Notes: generated from the sequence alone by a model not told the origin. A stretch of DNA of 50,000 nt from Opitutaceae bacterium (GCA_016715765.1 JADJZJ010000020.1:1-50000), one strand, 5' to 3'; shown: positions 1-11,885, counted from the stretch's first letter. A program made the numbers and translations.

Positions 1-1998
1 GTCGTACCAGCGGCGGCGCTCGTGCAGCATCTCGGTCTTCGAGATCCGGCCGGAGAAGATGACGGTGTCCATCGGGAACTTCTCGATCCGGAAATGCGTG
101 TTGAAGAAATGGAAGGTGAAGATGAAGCCCGCGGCCAGGAGGGCCTCGTCGGAGTGGATGACGTGGGCGATGTTGATGATCCAGCCGGGCAGGAAGAGCG
201 TGAAGAACTTCGGGAACCAGAGGATCAGGCCGGACACGCCGATCATGAAGATGCCCCAGAACACCGCGAAGTAGTCGAAGCGCTCCCAGTAGGTCCAGCG
301 GTCGAACTGCGGCTTCGGGCCCTTGCCGAAGAACCATTTCTGGTGGGCGACGAAGTCGCGCCAGTCCTGCAGCGAGGGCACCATCGAATCGGGCCCGAAG
401 ATGGCGCGGAAGAAGCGCATGGGCTCGATGCGGCCGGTCTCGGGATTCCGCACCTGGTGGCGGCGGGTCCAGAGCGAGCCGATGAGCTCGACCAGGTGCA
501 GGAAGAAGTAGAGGAAGGTGATGATCGCGCCGAAGTGGTGCAGCGTGCGCGCCACGCCGGCCCCGCCGATGAGGTGGAAGATCACCTTCGCCCAGTCGGT
601 GTAGTAGAACTTCAGCGGCATGCCCGTGATCACCAGGAGCAGGAAGCTCGTGACGACCAGCAGGTGCAGGAAGCGCTCGAAGGGGGTGAAGCGCGTATAC
701 TGCACGTCGTCGGCCTCCTGCTTGATGATGGCCTCGCGGAAGGTCTTCGAGTCCGTGAGGTACAGGTAGATGGACCGGAAGAGCCAGAACACGGTGTGCA
801 GGCCGAAGAAGGAGAACGTGCCGATCAGCAGCGCGGTCATGAAGAGGAAGACCTTGTTGAGGATCGGGTAATTCACGCTGTCGAGCGGGTTGGCGTGCGC
901 CTGGAACTGGGTGAACTTCTCGTTCACGCCCGGGTGGCATTGCTGGCACGTGCCGACGATCTTGTCCTTGGACAGGCGCGAGCGGCTGTCGCTGACCGGG
1001 AAGACGTCGTGGTGGCCGTGGCAATCGTAGCAGGCGGCGACGCTGGACGCGACATTGGGCTGGCCCAGGGCCATGGCCTTGCCGTGGTAGGTGTCGCGGT
1101 AGTGGGCGAGGCGGTCCTCGTGGCACTTGCCGCAACTCTCGTCGCTGACCTGCTTGAAATGCGCGGTGGCGGGCTTCTCGATGTCATGGGCGCTGTGGCA
1201 ATCGATGCACACGGGCCCCTTCGGGTCGCCCTTGACGAGCAGCTGGCCGTGCACGCTGGCGTTGTAGGTCTCCTCGATGCCGAGGTGGCAGGTGCCGCAG
1301 GTGGTGGCGATGTTGGCGTGGTTGGAGCGCGAATCCTTGTCGATGCTGCGCTTGATGTCGTGGACGCCGTGGCAGTTGTTGCAGGAGGGCGCGACCACGA
1401 GGCCCATCTTGATCAGGGCCTGGCCGTGGATGCTGTCGGCGTAGTGCGCCGCGGCCTCGGATTTGCCCATGCGGTAGTCCGTCGTGAGCTTGGCGTCGTC
1501 GTGGCACTTGCCGCAGGTCTTGGAGAGGTTGAGCTTGAAGACCGGCGAATCGAGCTGCTTGACGGGCACCATGTCGTGCGTGCCGTGGCAGCTGGCGCAG
1601 GAGGCGGCGTCGGACGCGCCCATCTTGTGGCTCATGCCGTGGATGCTGCTGGCGTACTCGTTGACGGCCGCGTCGTGGCAGGTGGCGCACTGCGCGGGCG
1701 GGAGATCGGAGGGATGCTCGGCCTCGGTGATCGTGGCGTGACAGTCGACGCAGTTGAGTTTGCCGTGGACGGATTTGGCAAAGAGCTCGGGCCGGACACC
1801 GACCCACTCGGGCGGCAGGCCCTTCTTCCGCGGGATGAACTCGGCCTCATGGCAATCCATGCATTCGCTGTTGGGCACGGCGGGGGGCGCCTTGGCCGCC
1901 GGGGTCTCAAGGGTCGCGGCCGAGGCCGCGCCGATCCAGAGCAGCCAGGCCGCCAGCAAGCGCACCAACGGAACATTCAAAATCCGGGGAGCTTTCAT
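1..1998 (-). CDS. 11-haem cytochrome c with C-terminal b-type membrane domain (partial, 3' end outside window)
   Basis: The frame is open from an ATG at 1998 to the left edge (666 codons), so the C-terminus is missing. A signal peptide (MKAPRILNV..., residues 1-27) leads into a periplasmic region with eleven CXXCH haem motifs: CMDCH, CVDCH, CATCH, CASCH, CGKCH, CNNCH, CGTCH, CIDCH, CGKCH, CYDCH and CQQCH. After the last motif come about five hydrophobic helices with spaced histidines (ERFLHLLVV, RTLHHFGA, FFLHLVEL, IAHVIHSDE), the pattern of a cytochrome b561-like, bis-His haem b domain. Inference: a quinol-linked, inner-membrane-anchored electron conduit to periplasmic acceptors. It is a paralogue of the downstream-numbered 2209-4410 gene, with the same N-terminal PPAVPN(S/D)ECMDCHEAEF block. 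No catalytic signature (for example an NrfA-type CXXCK) is visible, so the substrate is unknown. Confidence 0.9.
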   Translation of the reverse strand, partial: MKAPRILNVPLVRLLAAWLLWIGAASAATLETPAAKAPPAVPNSECMDCHEAEFIPRKKGLPPEWVGVRPELFAKSVHGKLNCVDCHATITEAEHPSDLPPAQCATCHDAAVNEYASSIHGMSHKMGASDAASCASCHGTHDMVPVKQLDSPVFKLNLSKTCGKCHDDAKLTTDYRMGKSEAAAHYADSIHGQALIKMGLVVAPSCNNCHGVHDIKRSIDKDSRSNHANIATTCGTCHLGIEETYNASVHGQLLVKGDPKGPVCIDCHSAHDIEKPATAHFKQVSDESCGKCHEDRLAHYRDTYHGKAMALGQPNVASSVAACYDCHGHHDVFPVSDSRSRLSKDKIVGTCQQCHPGVNEKFTQFQAHANPLDSVNYPILNKVFLFMTALLIGTFSFFGLHTVFWLFRSIYLYLTDSKTFREAIIKQEADDVQYTRFTPFERFLHLLVVTSFLLLVITGMPLKFYYTDWAKVIFHLIGGAGVARTLHHFGAIITFLYFFLHLVELIGSLWTRRHQVRNPETGRIEPMRFFRAIFGPDSMVPSLQDWRDFVAHQKWFFGKGPKPQFDRWTYWERFDYFAVFWGIFMIGVSGLILWFPKFFTLFLPGWIINIAHVIHSDEALLAAGFIFTFHFFNTHFRIEKFPMDTVIFSGRISKTEMLHERRRWYD

Positions 1999-2208
1999 AG
2001 GGTGCCGCAGTATGCAGTTATTGCACAAGCCGGGCTACGCAGCCTTTGCGGAGTCTTGGCCGTTTCTTGCGCAGGGAAACGGCGGAGCGGACGAGCCCCG
2101 ATCAGGAAATATGGAAATCAGGAAAGCTGGAATCAGCCGGGAATGATCCCGGTATTCCCAGTGTTCCTGAGTTCCACAATCAAACAGGTCTGGCCTTTTT
2201 AGGCCGCC
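1999..2208. repeat. Intergenic spacer with dispersed GGAA(C/A)TCAGGAAAG inverted repeat
   Basis: An inverted repeat has its left arm at 2112-2133 (TGGAAATCAGGAAAGCTGG...) and right arm at 2154-2176 (...GTGTTCCTGAGTTCCA), with a small CGGGAATGATCCCGG palindrome between them. The same family recurs at 25189-25252. Next to the cytochrome start (about 2005-2025, read on the minus strand) is a degenerate version of the TGCG/CGCA motif found upstream of the other cytochrome genes. No coding potential seen. Confidence 0.6.
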
Positions 2209-4410
2209 TCAGGATTTCGGCGGCGCTTCCTTGCCAGCCTTATCCGCCTTGGCGGCCTCCGCGGCCTTGAGCTCGGCGAGCTGCAACGGGTGCTCTTCCA
2301 GCATCTCCTTCTCGGACATGCGGCCGGTCAGCCAGGCGAGGTTCATGGGATAGACCTCCGGGTTGAAGATCACGAAGTAGAAATGCCAGACGATGATGGC
2401 GAGCGTGGCCAGGATGGCCTCGTAGAAGTGGACGATGCGCGCGATATCGAAGCCGAGCTTGGTGATGTAACCCATGGAGGTGTTGTCGAACCAGAGGATC
2501 ACGCCCGTGAGCGCCATCAGGATCGTGCCCCAGGCCATCGCCCAGTACTCGGCCTTCTCGATGTAGCAGAAGCGGCCGAAGGCCGGCTTCGTGGCCGAGA
2601 GGCCGAGGTTGTACTTCAGCACGTGCCACGGATCGGTGACATCGCGCCACTGCGGGAGCAGGTCCTTGAAGAGCTTCCGGCCGTTGGCGGTGAAGGCGAG
2701 GTACCAGATATGCCAGACGCCGCTGAGGACCATGACGACACCGGCGACGCGGTGCGTGAGGCCGCGCAGCGCGAAGGCCTGGTCGCTGAGCTTGCGGATG
2801 CCCACGACCCACCAGGCCTCGGGGTAGCGCAGCATGAAGCCCGTCACGACCAGCAGCACGAAGCTGATCACCAGCACCGCATGCTGCAGGCGCTCATGCA
2901 CCGTCATGCGCAGGTACAGCCGGTGGGCCACGTGCTCCTCGACGATCTCGCCCTTCTGGATGGCGAGCTTGATGCGGGTCTTCTTGAGGAAATCGAGCAG
3001 GTTGTGCACCGCCATGCCGCCGACCACGGCCACGATCAATACGACATAGAGGTTGGAGATCCAGTAGAGCCAGGGCGATTGGGCGCGGTCCTTCTCGCTG
3101 GCGTGCACCGAGCCCATGGCGAACCGCGTGTTCGCGCCGGGGTGGCACTCGCCGCAGGTCTTGTAGAGGTTGCTCTTGTGGACCGTGGACGTGGGGTCGT
3201 TCTGCGACTTGATGGCGTGGTCGCCGTGGCAGCTGGCGCAGTTCACCACCTCCACCGCCCCGCCCCGCACGGCCAGGCCGTGGTAGCTGTCGGTGAAGGT
3301 GTTGAACGTCTCGGCGGAAAGCCCGTAGCGCTGCGTGAGCCGGACCGAGGCATGGCATTCGGCGCAGACCTGCTGCGCGAGATTGGACTTGTGCACGCGC
3401 GCGGTCGGGTCGGTGTGCTTGCGGATATCGTGCTCGCCGTGGCAGCTGGTGCAGTCCGCCGAGTCGAGATTGCCCTTGGCCAGCGCCGTGGCATGCACGC
3501 TGGACGTGTAGTGTTCGGCCTGCTCGGCGTGGCACTTGGCGCAGGTCTCGGTGAGATGGATGCGGTTCACCTTGGCGTCGGCCACCGCGGCCTTGTTCAT
3601 GGCGTGCGCCCCGTGGCAGTCCACGCAGCTGGCGGCATCGGCCTTGCCGTCAACCAGCGCCGCGCCGTGCACGGACTGGTCGAAGGAGGAGACGAATTTC
3701 GCCCCGAGGTGCGACAGGCCGGCCACCTCGGCGTTGCTGACATGGCAGGATTCGCAGAGTTTGACCTGCGCCAGCTTCAGGGTGCCGGCCGCCAGCGCGG
3801 GATCGGCCCTGGTGACATTTTCGCGGTGGCAGCTGAGACAGTCGGGGGTCACGCGCGCCCCGGTGCCGGGACGGTAGACATGCGCCGAGGCCTGGTAGGC
3901 CTTGGCCGCCTCCTCGTGACACTCGCCGCACGACTTGGTCTGCCGTGTCGCCGTGAAGGTGAAGTCGGCATGCTTCGCCCCCACCGTCTCGTGGGTGCCG
4001 TGGCAGGCCTTGCAATCGGTGTCCTTCCCGGCGGGCACGGGATTGAGCGCGAGCCGGGGATGAAAGGCGTGCTTGGCCGCGGTATCCTCGTGGCAGTCCA
4101 GGCACGACACGGCGGGCAGCTTTGAATCGTGCGGCGCCTCCGTGATGGTCGTGTGGCATTCGACGCAGTCCAGCTTGCCGTGCACCGAGGCCGCGTAGGC
4201 CTCGGGCTTCACACCGATCCACACCTTGGGCTCGCCCTTTTTCGGGGCCTTGAACTCCGCCTCATGACAATCCATGCACTCATCGTTGGGCACGGCAGGC
4301 GGGGTGCGACCCGCGGTTGCCTCGGCACGGATCTGACCCGCACCGAGCGCTGCCAACGCCATCACCACGAGGGCAATCCACCCCGGGGGACAATTGAACG
4401 ACGCTTTCAT
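2209..4410 (-). CDS. 13-haem cytochrome c with C-terminal b-type membrane domain
   Basis: The protein is 733 aa from the ATG at 4410 (MKASFNCPPGW...). This start is preferred over an in-frame start 16 codons upstream because it begins a normal signal peptide ending near GAGQIRAEA. The periplasmic part has thirteen CXXCH motifs between roughly residues 45 and 430 (first CMDCH, last CGECHPGAN). The C-terminal 280 residues form about five membrane helices with histidines placed for haem b (ERLQHAVLV, LTHRVAG, SGVWHIWYL, RIVHFYEA, VWHFYFV). Family knowledge: such c/b fusions move electrons between the quinone pool and periplasmic partners. The physiological acceptor is not deducible. It is a tandem paralogue of the gene to its left. 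An intrinsic terminator of the upstream cytochrome gene and a palindromic operator-like site lie before its start, so it probably has its own promoter. Confidence 0.9.
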   Translation of the reverse strand: MKASFNCPPGWIALVVMALAALGAGQIRAEATAGRTPPAVPNDECMDCHEAEFKAPKKGEPKVWIGVKPEAYAASVHGKLDCVECHTTITEAPHDSKLPAVSCLDCHEDTAAKHAFHPRLALNPVPAGKDTDCKACHGTHETVGAKHADFTFTATRQTKSCGECHEEAAKAYQASAHVYRPGTGARVTPDCLSCHRENVTRADPALAAGTLKLAQVKLCESCHVSNAEVAGLSHLGAKFVSSFDQSVHGAALVDGKADAASCVDCHGAHAMNKAAVADAKVNRIHLTETCAKCHAEQAEHYTSSVHATALAKGNLDSADCTSCHGEHDIRKHTDPTARVHKSNLAQQVCAECHASVRLTQRYGLSAETFNTFTDSYHGLAVRGGAVEVVNCASCHGDHAIKSQNDPTSTVHKSNLYKTCGECHPGANTRFAMGSVHASEKDRAQSPWLYWISNLYVVLIVAVVGGMAVHNLLDFLKKTRIKLAIQKGEIVEEHVAHRLYLRMTVHERLQHAVLVISFVLLVVTGFMLRYPEAWWVVGIRKLSDQAFALRGLTHRVAGVVMVLSGVWHIWYLAFTANGRKLFKDLLPQWRDVTDPWHVLKYNLGLSATKPAFGRFCYIEKAEYWAMAWGTILMALTGVILWFDNTSMGYITKLGFDIARIVHFYEAILATLAIIVWHFYFVIFNPEVYPMNLAWLTGRMSEKEMLEEHPLQLAELKAAEAAKADKAGKEAPPKS

Positions 4411-4461
4411 GGATGTTGCCCGGCAGCATGCACCAAAGGCCATCCACCCGCTCCGCACGGG

Positions 4462-4479
4462 TTGCGCGAGTATGCGCAG
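4462..4479. promoter_or_regulatory. Operator-like palindrome TTGCG-N8-CGCAG upstream of the 13-haem cytochrome
   Basis: TTGCGCGAGTATGCGCAG lies 52 bp before the ATG at 4410. It matches the sites at 6566 and (more weakly) 6675. The dyad is of Crp/Fnr size, but the binding factor is unknown. Confidence 0.45.
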
Positions 4480-4485
4480 TTCTTG

Positions 4486-4520
4486 AAAAAACCCCGGGCG
4501 CCCGGCTGGCCGGGGCCCGG
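4486..4520 (-). terminator. Intrinsic terminator of the NapC-like cytochrome gene
   Basis: On the minus strand a GC-only hairpin (CCGGGCCCCGGC ... GCCGGGCGCCCGG, one bulge) is followed by six T residues, 12 bp after the stop at 4532. Confidence 0.75.
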
Positions 4521-4531
4521 AGTCGCGCGCG

Positions 4532-6037
4532 TTACTTCTGGATGCCGCCGTTGTGGCAGTCGGCGCAGCTCAGCTCGGGATCAAGTTCACCGCCGGGATG
4601 CTCAAACTCCTGCCCCTTGGCGGAGAGCATCTCGAGCTGGGCGCCCTTGCCCTGCGACAGGATCGAATGGCAGGAGGTGCAGTCGCTGCCGTTCACCGTC
4701 AGGCCGGTCTCGGTCTTGTGCTGGTTGTCGTGGCAGCGGAAGCAGCCCGGCCAGTCCTTGTGCCCGATGTTGTTCGGGTAGACGCGCCAGTCCGCCTTGC
4801 GGTCGGCAAAGATGGAAACGCTGAAGATGCGCTGCACTTCCGCGATGGCCGCGGGGAGCTCGGCCGCCTGCGCCGGATCCTTGTACTTCGCCCGCATGAA
4901 CTCCTCGATCAGGCGGGGGGCCTCCGCATCCGTGGTGAGTTTGTCCTGGGTCATGGCCTGCACGGCCACGCGCTTGATGTTGGGCAGCTTGAGACTGAGG
5001 GTGCCGGCGGCCATGGATTTCTCGACGGCATCGTTGGCCGTCGGGAAGACGTGCGCGGGCCGGTTGTGGCAATCCATGCAGTCCATCACGCGGATGCGCG
5101 CGGGGTCCGGCTCATCCTTGAAGTCCTCCGTGCGAAAGACGCGCACGGAATTGTCCTTGAGGTTGGTGACCCGCATCCAGGGGATGTCCTGGCGCTTCTC
5201 GTCGGTGGCAAAGTACTCGACCTTCTCGTTCTCGTTGACGTGCCAGTGGATGCCGCCCGGGGGACTGCCCGGCTTGCTGGTGTTCACATGCATCAGCATG
5301 CGCGCGGTGTAGGCGGTGTTCTTCCGGTCGGAGAGAAAGTGATCGAAGACCATCTCGACGTTGCCGTGGAATTTCTCCGGCCAGTGGCACTTTTCGCAGA
5401 TGTCCTGGGCGGGACGGAGATTCTTCAGGGGCGTCGCGATGGGCCGTTCGTAATCCGTGAGGGTGTAGGCGATGAGCTGGTGCGCGCCGTTGATCTTGGC
5501 CTTCACGAACCAGACCGCGCCCGAGCCGATGTGGCAGTCCACGCAATCCACGCGCGCATGCGAGCCGCGCTGGTAGGTGACATACTCCGGCGTCATGGCC
5601 TTGTGGCAGACCTCGCCGCAAAAGGCGTTGGATTCGGCCACATGATAGGACTGGTAGCTGCCGAAGGCGCTGAGCATCAGAAAGCCCACCGCCGCGACGC
5701 CAAAGAGAATGACCCGGCGGCGCTGCGCGGGCTTGGAGAAATCCAGCCGCCACTTGTCCGGCATGCTGGTGTGCTTGAGCGCCCAGCGGCGTTGCGCCCA
5801 GGCGCCGAAAAACATGGTCGCAAGGCCGGCGATCAGGAAGCCCGGCGCGACGATGTAGGTGAAGATGCCGAGATAGGGATTGTTGCCCTTCCCCGTCAGA
5901 TCCATCCAGGCCAGAAACAGGAAGGAAAACAGGGCGCCCACGGCGAGCACGGCGCCGATTGCGCTGATCCAGTTGTTGTAATTCGAGAGCGGCCTGGCGG
6001 GGGCGGGCGCGGTAGGAGTCGGTGTGGGATCAGACAT
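4532..6037 (-). CDS. NapC/NirT-like heptahaem membrane cytochrome c
   Basis: The protein is 501 aa. Three predicted membrane helices lie in the first 130 residues (ISAIGAVLAVGALFSFLFL, FTYIVAPGFLIAGLATMFF, VILFGVAAVGFLMLSAFG). They are followed by seven haem attachment motifs: one unusual CX3CH (CGEVCH, near residue 140) and six CXXCH (CVDCH, CEKCH, CMDCH, CFRCH, CTSCH, CADCH). The first two, joined by MTPEYVTYQRGSHARVDC, look like the NapC/NirT/NrfH quinol-dehydrogenase fold. Likely role: membrane quinol oxidase feeding periplasmic multihaem cytochromes such as the two paralogues beside it. It lies 88 bp downstream of the small cytochrome c gene on the same strand and ends in its own terminator. 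No dedicated terminal reductase is visible in the window. Confidence 0.88.
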   Translation of the reverse strand: MSDPTPTPTAPAPARPLSNYNNWISAIGAVLAVGALFSFLFLAWMDLTGKGNNPYLGIFTYIVAPGFLIAGLATMFFGAWAQRRWALKHTSMPDKWRLDFSKPAQRRRVILFGVAAVGFLMLSAFGSYQSYHVAESNAFCGEVCHKAMTPEYVTYQRGSHARVDCVDCHIGSGAVWFVKAKINGAHQLIAYTLTDYERPIATPLKNLRPAQDICEKCHWPEKFHGNVEMVFDHFLSDRKNTAYTARMLMHVNTSKPGSPPGGIHWHVNENEKVEYFATDEKRQDIPWMRVTNLKDNSVRVFRTEDFKDEPDPARIRVMDCMDCHNRPAHVFPTANDAVEKSMAAGTLSLKLPNIKRVAVQAMTQDKLTTDAEAPRLIEEFMRAKYKDPAQAAELPAAIAEVQRIFSVSIFADRKADWRVYPNNIGHKDWPGCFRCHDNQHKTETGLTVNGSDCTSCHSILSQGKGAQLEMLSAKGQEFEHPGGELDPELSCADCHNGGIQK

Positions 6038-6071
6038 GGCGGGGTGGGCTGGTGGAAAAAATCAGACTGGA

Positions 6072-6098
6072 CCCGGGCGGAAGCAAGTCCCGCCCGGG
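6072..6098 (-). terminator. Hairpin between small cytochrome c gene and NapC-like gene
   Basis: A perfect 9-bp stem (CCCGGGCGG / CCGCCCGGG) with a 9-nt loop lies downstream of the cytochrome c stop. The T run follows only after about 11 nt, so it may attenuate rather than fully terminate transcription into the NapC-like gene. Confidence 0.45.
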
Positions 6099-6125
6099 AG
6101 CGATGAAACTCTGACCGGCGCCAAC

Positions 6126-6461
6126 TCAGGCCTTGAAGGCGCGAATGAAAGCGACGAAGTCCTTGATCTCGTCGGCCGAGAGCTCGTCCTTGAAGGCCTT
6201 CATCTTCTCCTTGCCATCGGCCATGACGCCCTCGGTGGTGACCTTGATGATCTCCTCATCGGTCATCTTGGCCTGCACGGCGGCATCCGTGTAGTCCTTC
6301 AGCTTGAGCTTCTTGCCCACCTTGGTCTGGCCCTTGCCATCGGCCCCGTGGCACTTGGCGCAGTGGTTGTCCCAGTTTTCCGCGGCCGGAGCGGCAAAGC
6401 CCAGGGCGGAACCGAGGAGGAAGGTGAGGCTGGCGGCGATGATCTTCGTGTGTGCTTTCAT
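6126..6461 (-). CDS. Small class I monohaem cytochrome c
   Basis: The protein is 111 aa from the ATG at 6461. The frame extends further upstream, but only this ATG begins a good signal peptide (MKAHTKIIAASLTFLLGSA, cleaved near GFAAPAA). One haem motif (CAKCHGADGKGQTKVG) and a downstream Met-rich stretch (GVMADGKEKMKAFKDEL) that supplies the likely axial Met match the cytochrome c553/c6-like class I fold. It ends in DFVAFIRAFKA. Probable soluble periplasmic electron shuttle for the adjacent multihaem proteins. It is the first gene of a minus-strand unit with the NapC-like gene and is divergent from the lipoprotein gene. Confidence 0.9.
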   Translation of the reverse strand: MKAHTKIIAASLTFLLGSALGFAAPAAENWDNHCAKCHGADGKGQTKVGKKLKLKDYTDAAVQAKMTDEEIIKVTTEGVMADGKEKMKAFKDELSADEIKDFVAFIRAFKA

Positions 6462-6565
6462 GATGATGCTGTTGGGTTGGGGGATTAAGGTTGGGAGGCT
6501 TGCCGGTCGGAGCCGGGATGTCACGTCCAGTATGACCGTCAATTGTCCTGGAAGCTCCGCATGCG

Positions 6566-6583
6566 TTGCGGAGATATGCGCAA
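6566..6583. promoter_or_regulatory. Operator-like palindrome TTGCG-N8-CGCAA
   Basis: TTGCGGAGATATGCGCAA, a near-perfect dyad about 105 bp upstream of the cytochrome c ATG at 6461. It shares the half-sites and part of the spacer with 4462-4479. Confidence 0.45.
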
Positions 6584-6674
6584 AACTTGCAGGAAGAAAG
6601 TCGTCCGGGACGCGCCATATAGAGGTGGAAGCAGTTGCGCGCATCTTGTCGCTATTACAATGTCTGGTTAATGC

Positions 6675-6692
6675 TCCGCAAGATATGCGCAG
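6675..6692. promoter_or_regulatory. Second operator-like site in the divergent region
   Basis: TCCGCAAGATATGCGCAG keeps the GATATGCGCA half but has a weaker left half. It lies about 118 bp upstream of the lipoprotein start at 6811. Confidence 0.35.
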
Positions 6693-6810
6693 CAGATGCC
6701 CCGCTGTTTGGCATACTCTTTCTCCCTGATTCGGCCGCAATCACACCCCGGCACCGTGCCGGTGTCCGAGTGGTTGCCATCCGGTCCGGTTTCAACCACC
6801 ACTTTCCACC

Positions 6811-7962
6811 ATGCGTCATCCCGCCACCCGCACCCTGCTTCTGACCTTGCTGCTCGCGCTCGCCGCGTGCCGTGACCCGAAGGTCGAAGTCTACCAGATT
6901 CCCAAGGAGCCGGACGCCCCGCCGGCCCAGGTCGCCGCCGAACCGCCCCACCCCGGCATGGCAGGTGCCGGTGACATGGCCAATGCCACCGTCGCTACCG
7001 CGGACGGTCCCAGCCTGGTCTGGACCGCTCCAAGCCACTGGCGGACAAAAACGGGTTCCACCATGCGCAAAGGCAGCTATGCCATCGGACCCGAGTCCGG
7101 CCCGGCCGCCGACCTCGCCATCACCGCCTTCCCCGGCAATGTCGGCGGCGATCTGGCCAACGTGAACCGCTGGCGGGCACAATTGCAGCTGTCCCCCATC
7201 GCGGAAGCAGAACTGGCCGACGTGCTGATCCCCATGGAGGCCAATGGCTTGAAAATACTCGTGACCGATATTCTGGGCGGCACGGCGGACAATCCGCAGC
7301 GCATGCTGGGAGCCATTGTCCCCTTCAACGGGGCGACCTGGTTCTTCAAGCTCGTGGGACCCGACGCCCTGGTGGCGGCGGAAAAACCCGCCTACCTGGC
7401 CATGCTGCAAACCGTCAAGACCAGTGCGCCCGCACCAGCCGCCGCGGCCCAGCCTGTCGCCGCACCGACCGCTCCCGCGCCCACCCCCATGCCACCGGCC
7501 GCGGCCGACATGGCCGGCACCGCCGTGCGCACCGCCGGCGGCCCTGACTTGAAATGGTCCGCCCCCGCCCACTGGCAGAACATCCCCGCCTCCGGCATGC
7601 GCAAGGGCACGTTCCGCGCCACCGGTGCGGATGGCGCCACGGCCGAACTCGCCATCACCGCCTTCCCCGGCGACGTCGGCGGTGAACTCGCCAACGTCAA
7701 CCGCTGGCGCGGCCAGCTCCAATTGCCGCCGATTACCGACGCCGAACTCCCCGCCGCGATCACCCGCCTCACCGCCCACGGCCTGAAAATCGCCGTCGTC
7801 GAATTCACCGGCGGCACCGCCGCGGCGCCGCAGCGCCTGCTCGGGGCCTCGGTGCCGGTCGACGGCGCCACCTGGTTCTTCAAGTTCACCGGTCCGCCCG
7901 CGCTGATCGAACAGGAAAAGTCCGCCTTCCTCGCCTTCATCCAAACCCTCCAGACCCCCTGA
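6811..7962 (+). CDS. Lipoprotein with two tandem copies of one domain, upstream of ccsBA
   Basis: The protein is 383 aa with a clear lipobox (LLLALAAC, Cys19), so it is probably a membrane-anchored periplasmic lipoprotein. After a Pro/Ala linker, two copies of a roughly 130-residue domain follow (about residues 68-200 and 245-383). They share WxAPxHW, MRKG, AITAFPG(N/D)VGG, LANVNRWR, LLGA.VP..GATWFFK and a final helix. The function is not recognised; the conserved-unknown domain looks soluble. The stop is 2 bp from the ccsBA start, so the two genes are almost certainly co-transcribed, suggesting a role linked to cytochrome c assembly or the respiratory chain. Regulation by the 6675 site is inferred. 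Confidence 0.8.
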   Translation: MRHPATRTLLLTLLLALAACRDPKVEVYQIPKEPDAPPAQVAAEPPHPGMAGAGDMANATVATADGPSLVWTAPSHWRTKTGSTMRKGSYAIGPESGPAADLAITAFPGNVGGDLANVNRWRAQLQLSPIAEAELADVLIPMEANGLKILVTDILGGTADNPQRMLGAIVPFNGATWFFKLVGPDALVAAEKPAYLAMLQTVKTSAPAPAAAAQPVAAPTAPAPTPMPPAAADMAGTAVRTAGGPDLKWSAPAHWQNIPASGMRKGTFRATGADGATAELAITAFPGDVGGELANVNRWRGQLQLPPITDAELPAAITRLTAHGLKIAVVEFTGGTAAAPQRLLGASVPVDGATWFFKFTGPPALIEQEKSAFLAFIQTLQTP

Positions 7963-7964
7963 CC

Positions 7965-11102
<3,138 letters not shown>

Positions 11103-11885
11103 TCCGCCAGCAGGCCGGCGCGAATGGTGCGCAACCTGCCGCCGGCGGCGTGTTCCGCCACCTGACAAATCCGGGCGACATCCCCGCCCGCGCCCGCGTG
11201 CCGCCCCGGCAGGAGAAACAAATGTGCCACCACAACCACGCCCGAATTCCAATGCCGGGTTGTCAGCAGGTGCGCCAGCAGCGGCTCGTTGAAATCATAG
11301 TCGGCGCCGGGTCGGCGCTCCATGCTGCATGGAGCCACGGCCGCCACCTGCCCTTCGAGTTGGCGGGCGAGCTGCACCGCGATTTGATTGCGCACCTCCG
11401 TGACTGCGCGCACCGGGCTGCCGTGGTCCACCACGGCCACACGGAATGATCCCGCCTCTCCACCCGTCCCGGCCAGCGTCGCCGTGACTTGCTCCGCCAG
11501 GATTTTCACCAACCGGTCGTCCGTGTCGGCATGGAGGGACGGCGCCACGCGCACCTTCAGGCCGGAAACTCCGCCCGCAGCCGGTTCACGATCTCTGGCA
11601 GAAATTCCGACAGCGCCCGCGAGGGACCGATGAACAGCGGCAGGAGGGTAAATTCACTTTCGCCCGAGGCGAGACGCCGCCGAAGCGCCGCCTCCACTGT
11701 CTCCGCGGCGCGTCCGCCGAGCTGACCGGCCGGCACCCGATTGGAATGCAGCAGGGAAACCGGTTGGACCGGACGGCGCAGTCGCCCGCCCAATTCATCC
11801 GCCAGCCCGCGCAGGCGCAGGATCGCCGCCGGCTCGAGGGAGCCATTGTCCATCAGCAGCACACCCGGGATTGGCTGCGAATCAT

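Larger units (their letters stand above)
6462..6810. promoter_or_regulatory. Divergent cytochrome / cytochrome-maturation promoter region
   Basis: This 349-bp gap separates the leftward cytochrome c gene from the rightward lipoprotein-ccsBA pair. It holds two copies of the operator-like motif (6566-6583 and 6675-6692) and a small dyad CTCCGCA-N5-TGCGGAG at 6556-6574 overlapping the first. No coding sequence seen. Confidence 0.55.

Noticed and set aside
22..2202. A long plus-strand open frame (over 700 codons) antisense to the first cytochrome gene
   Set aside because: It has Glu/Val/Gly-rich composition without domains, and the minus strand encodes eleven haem motifs plus membrane helices. 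Similar antisense frames at 2290-4125, 4553-6106 and 25788-28502 are rejected on the same grounds.
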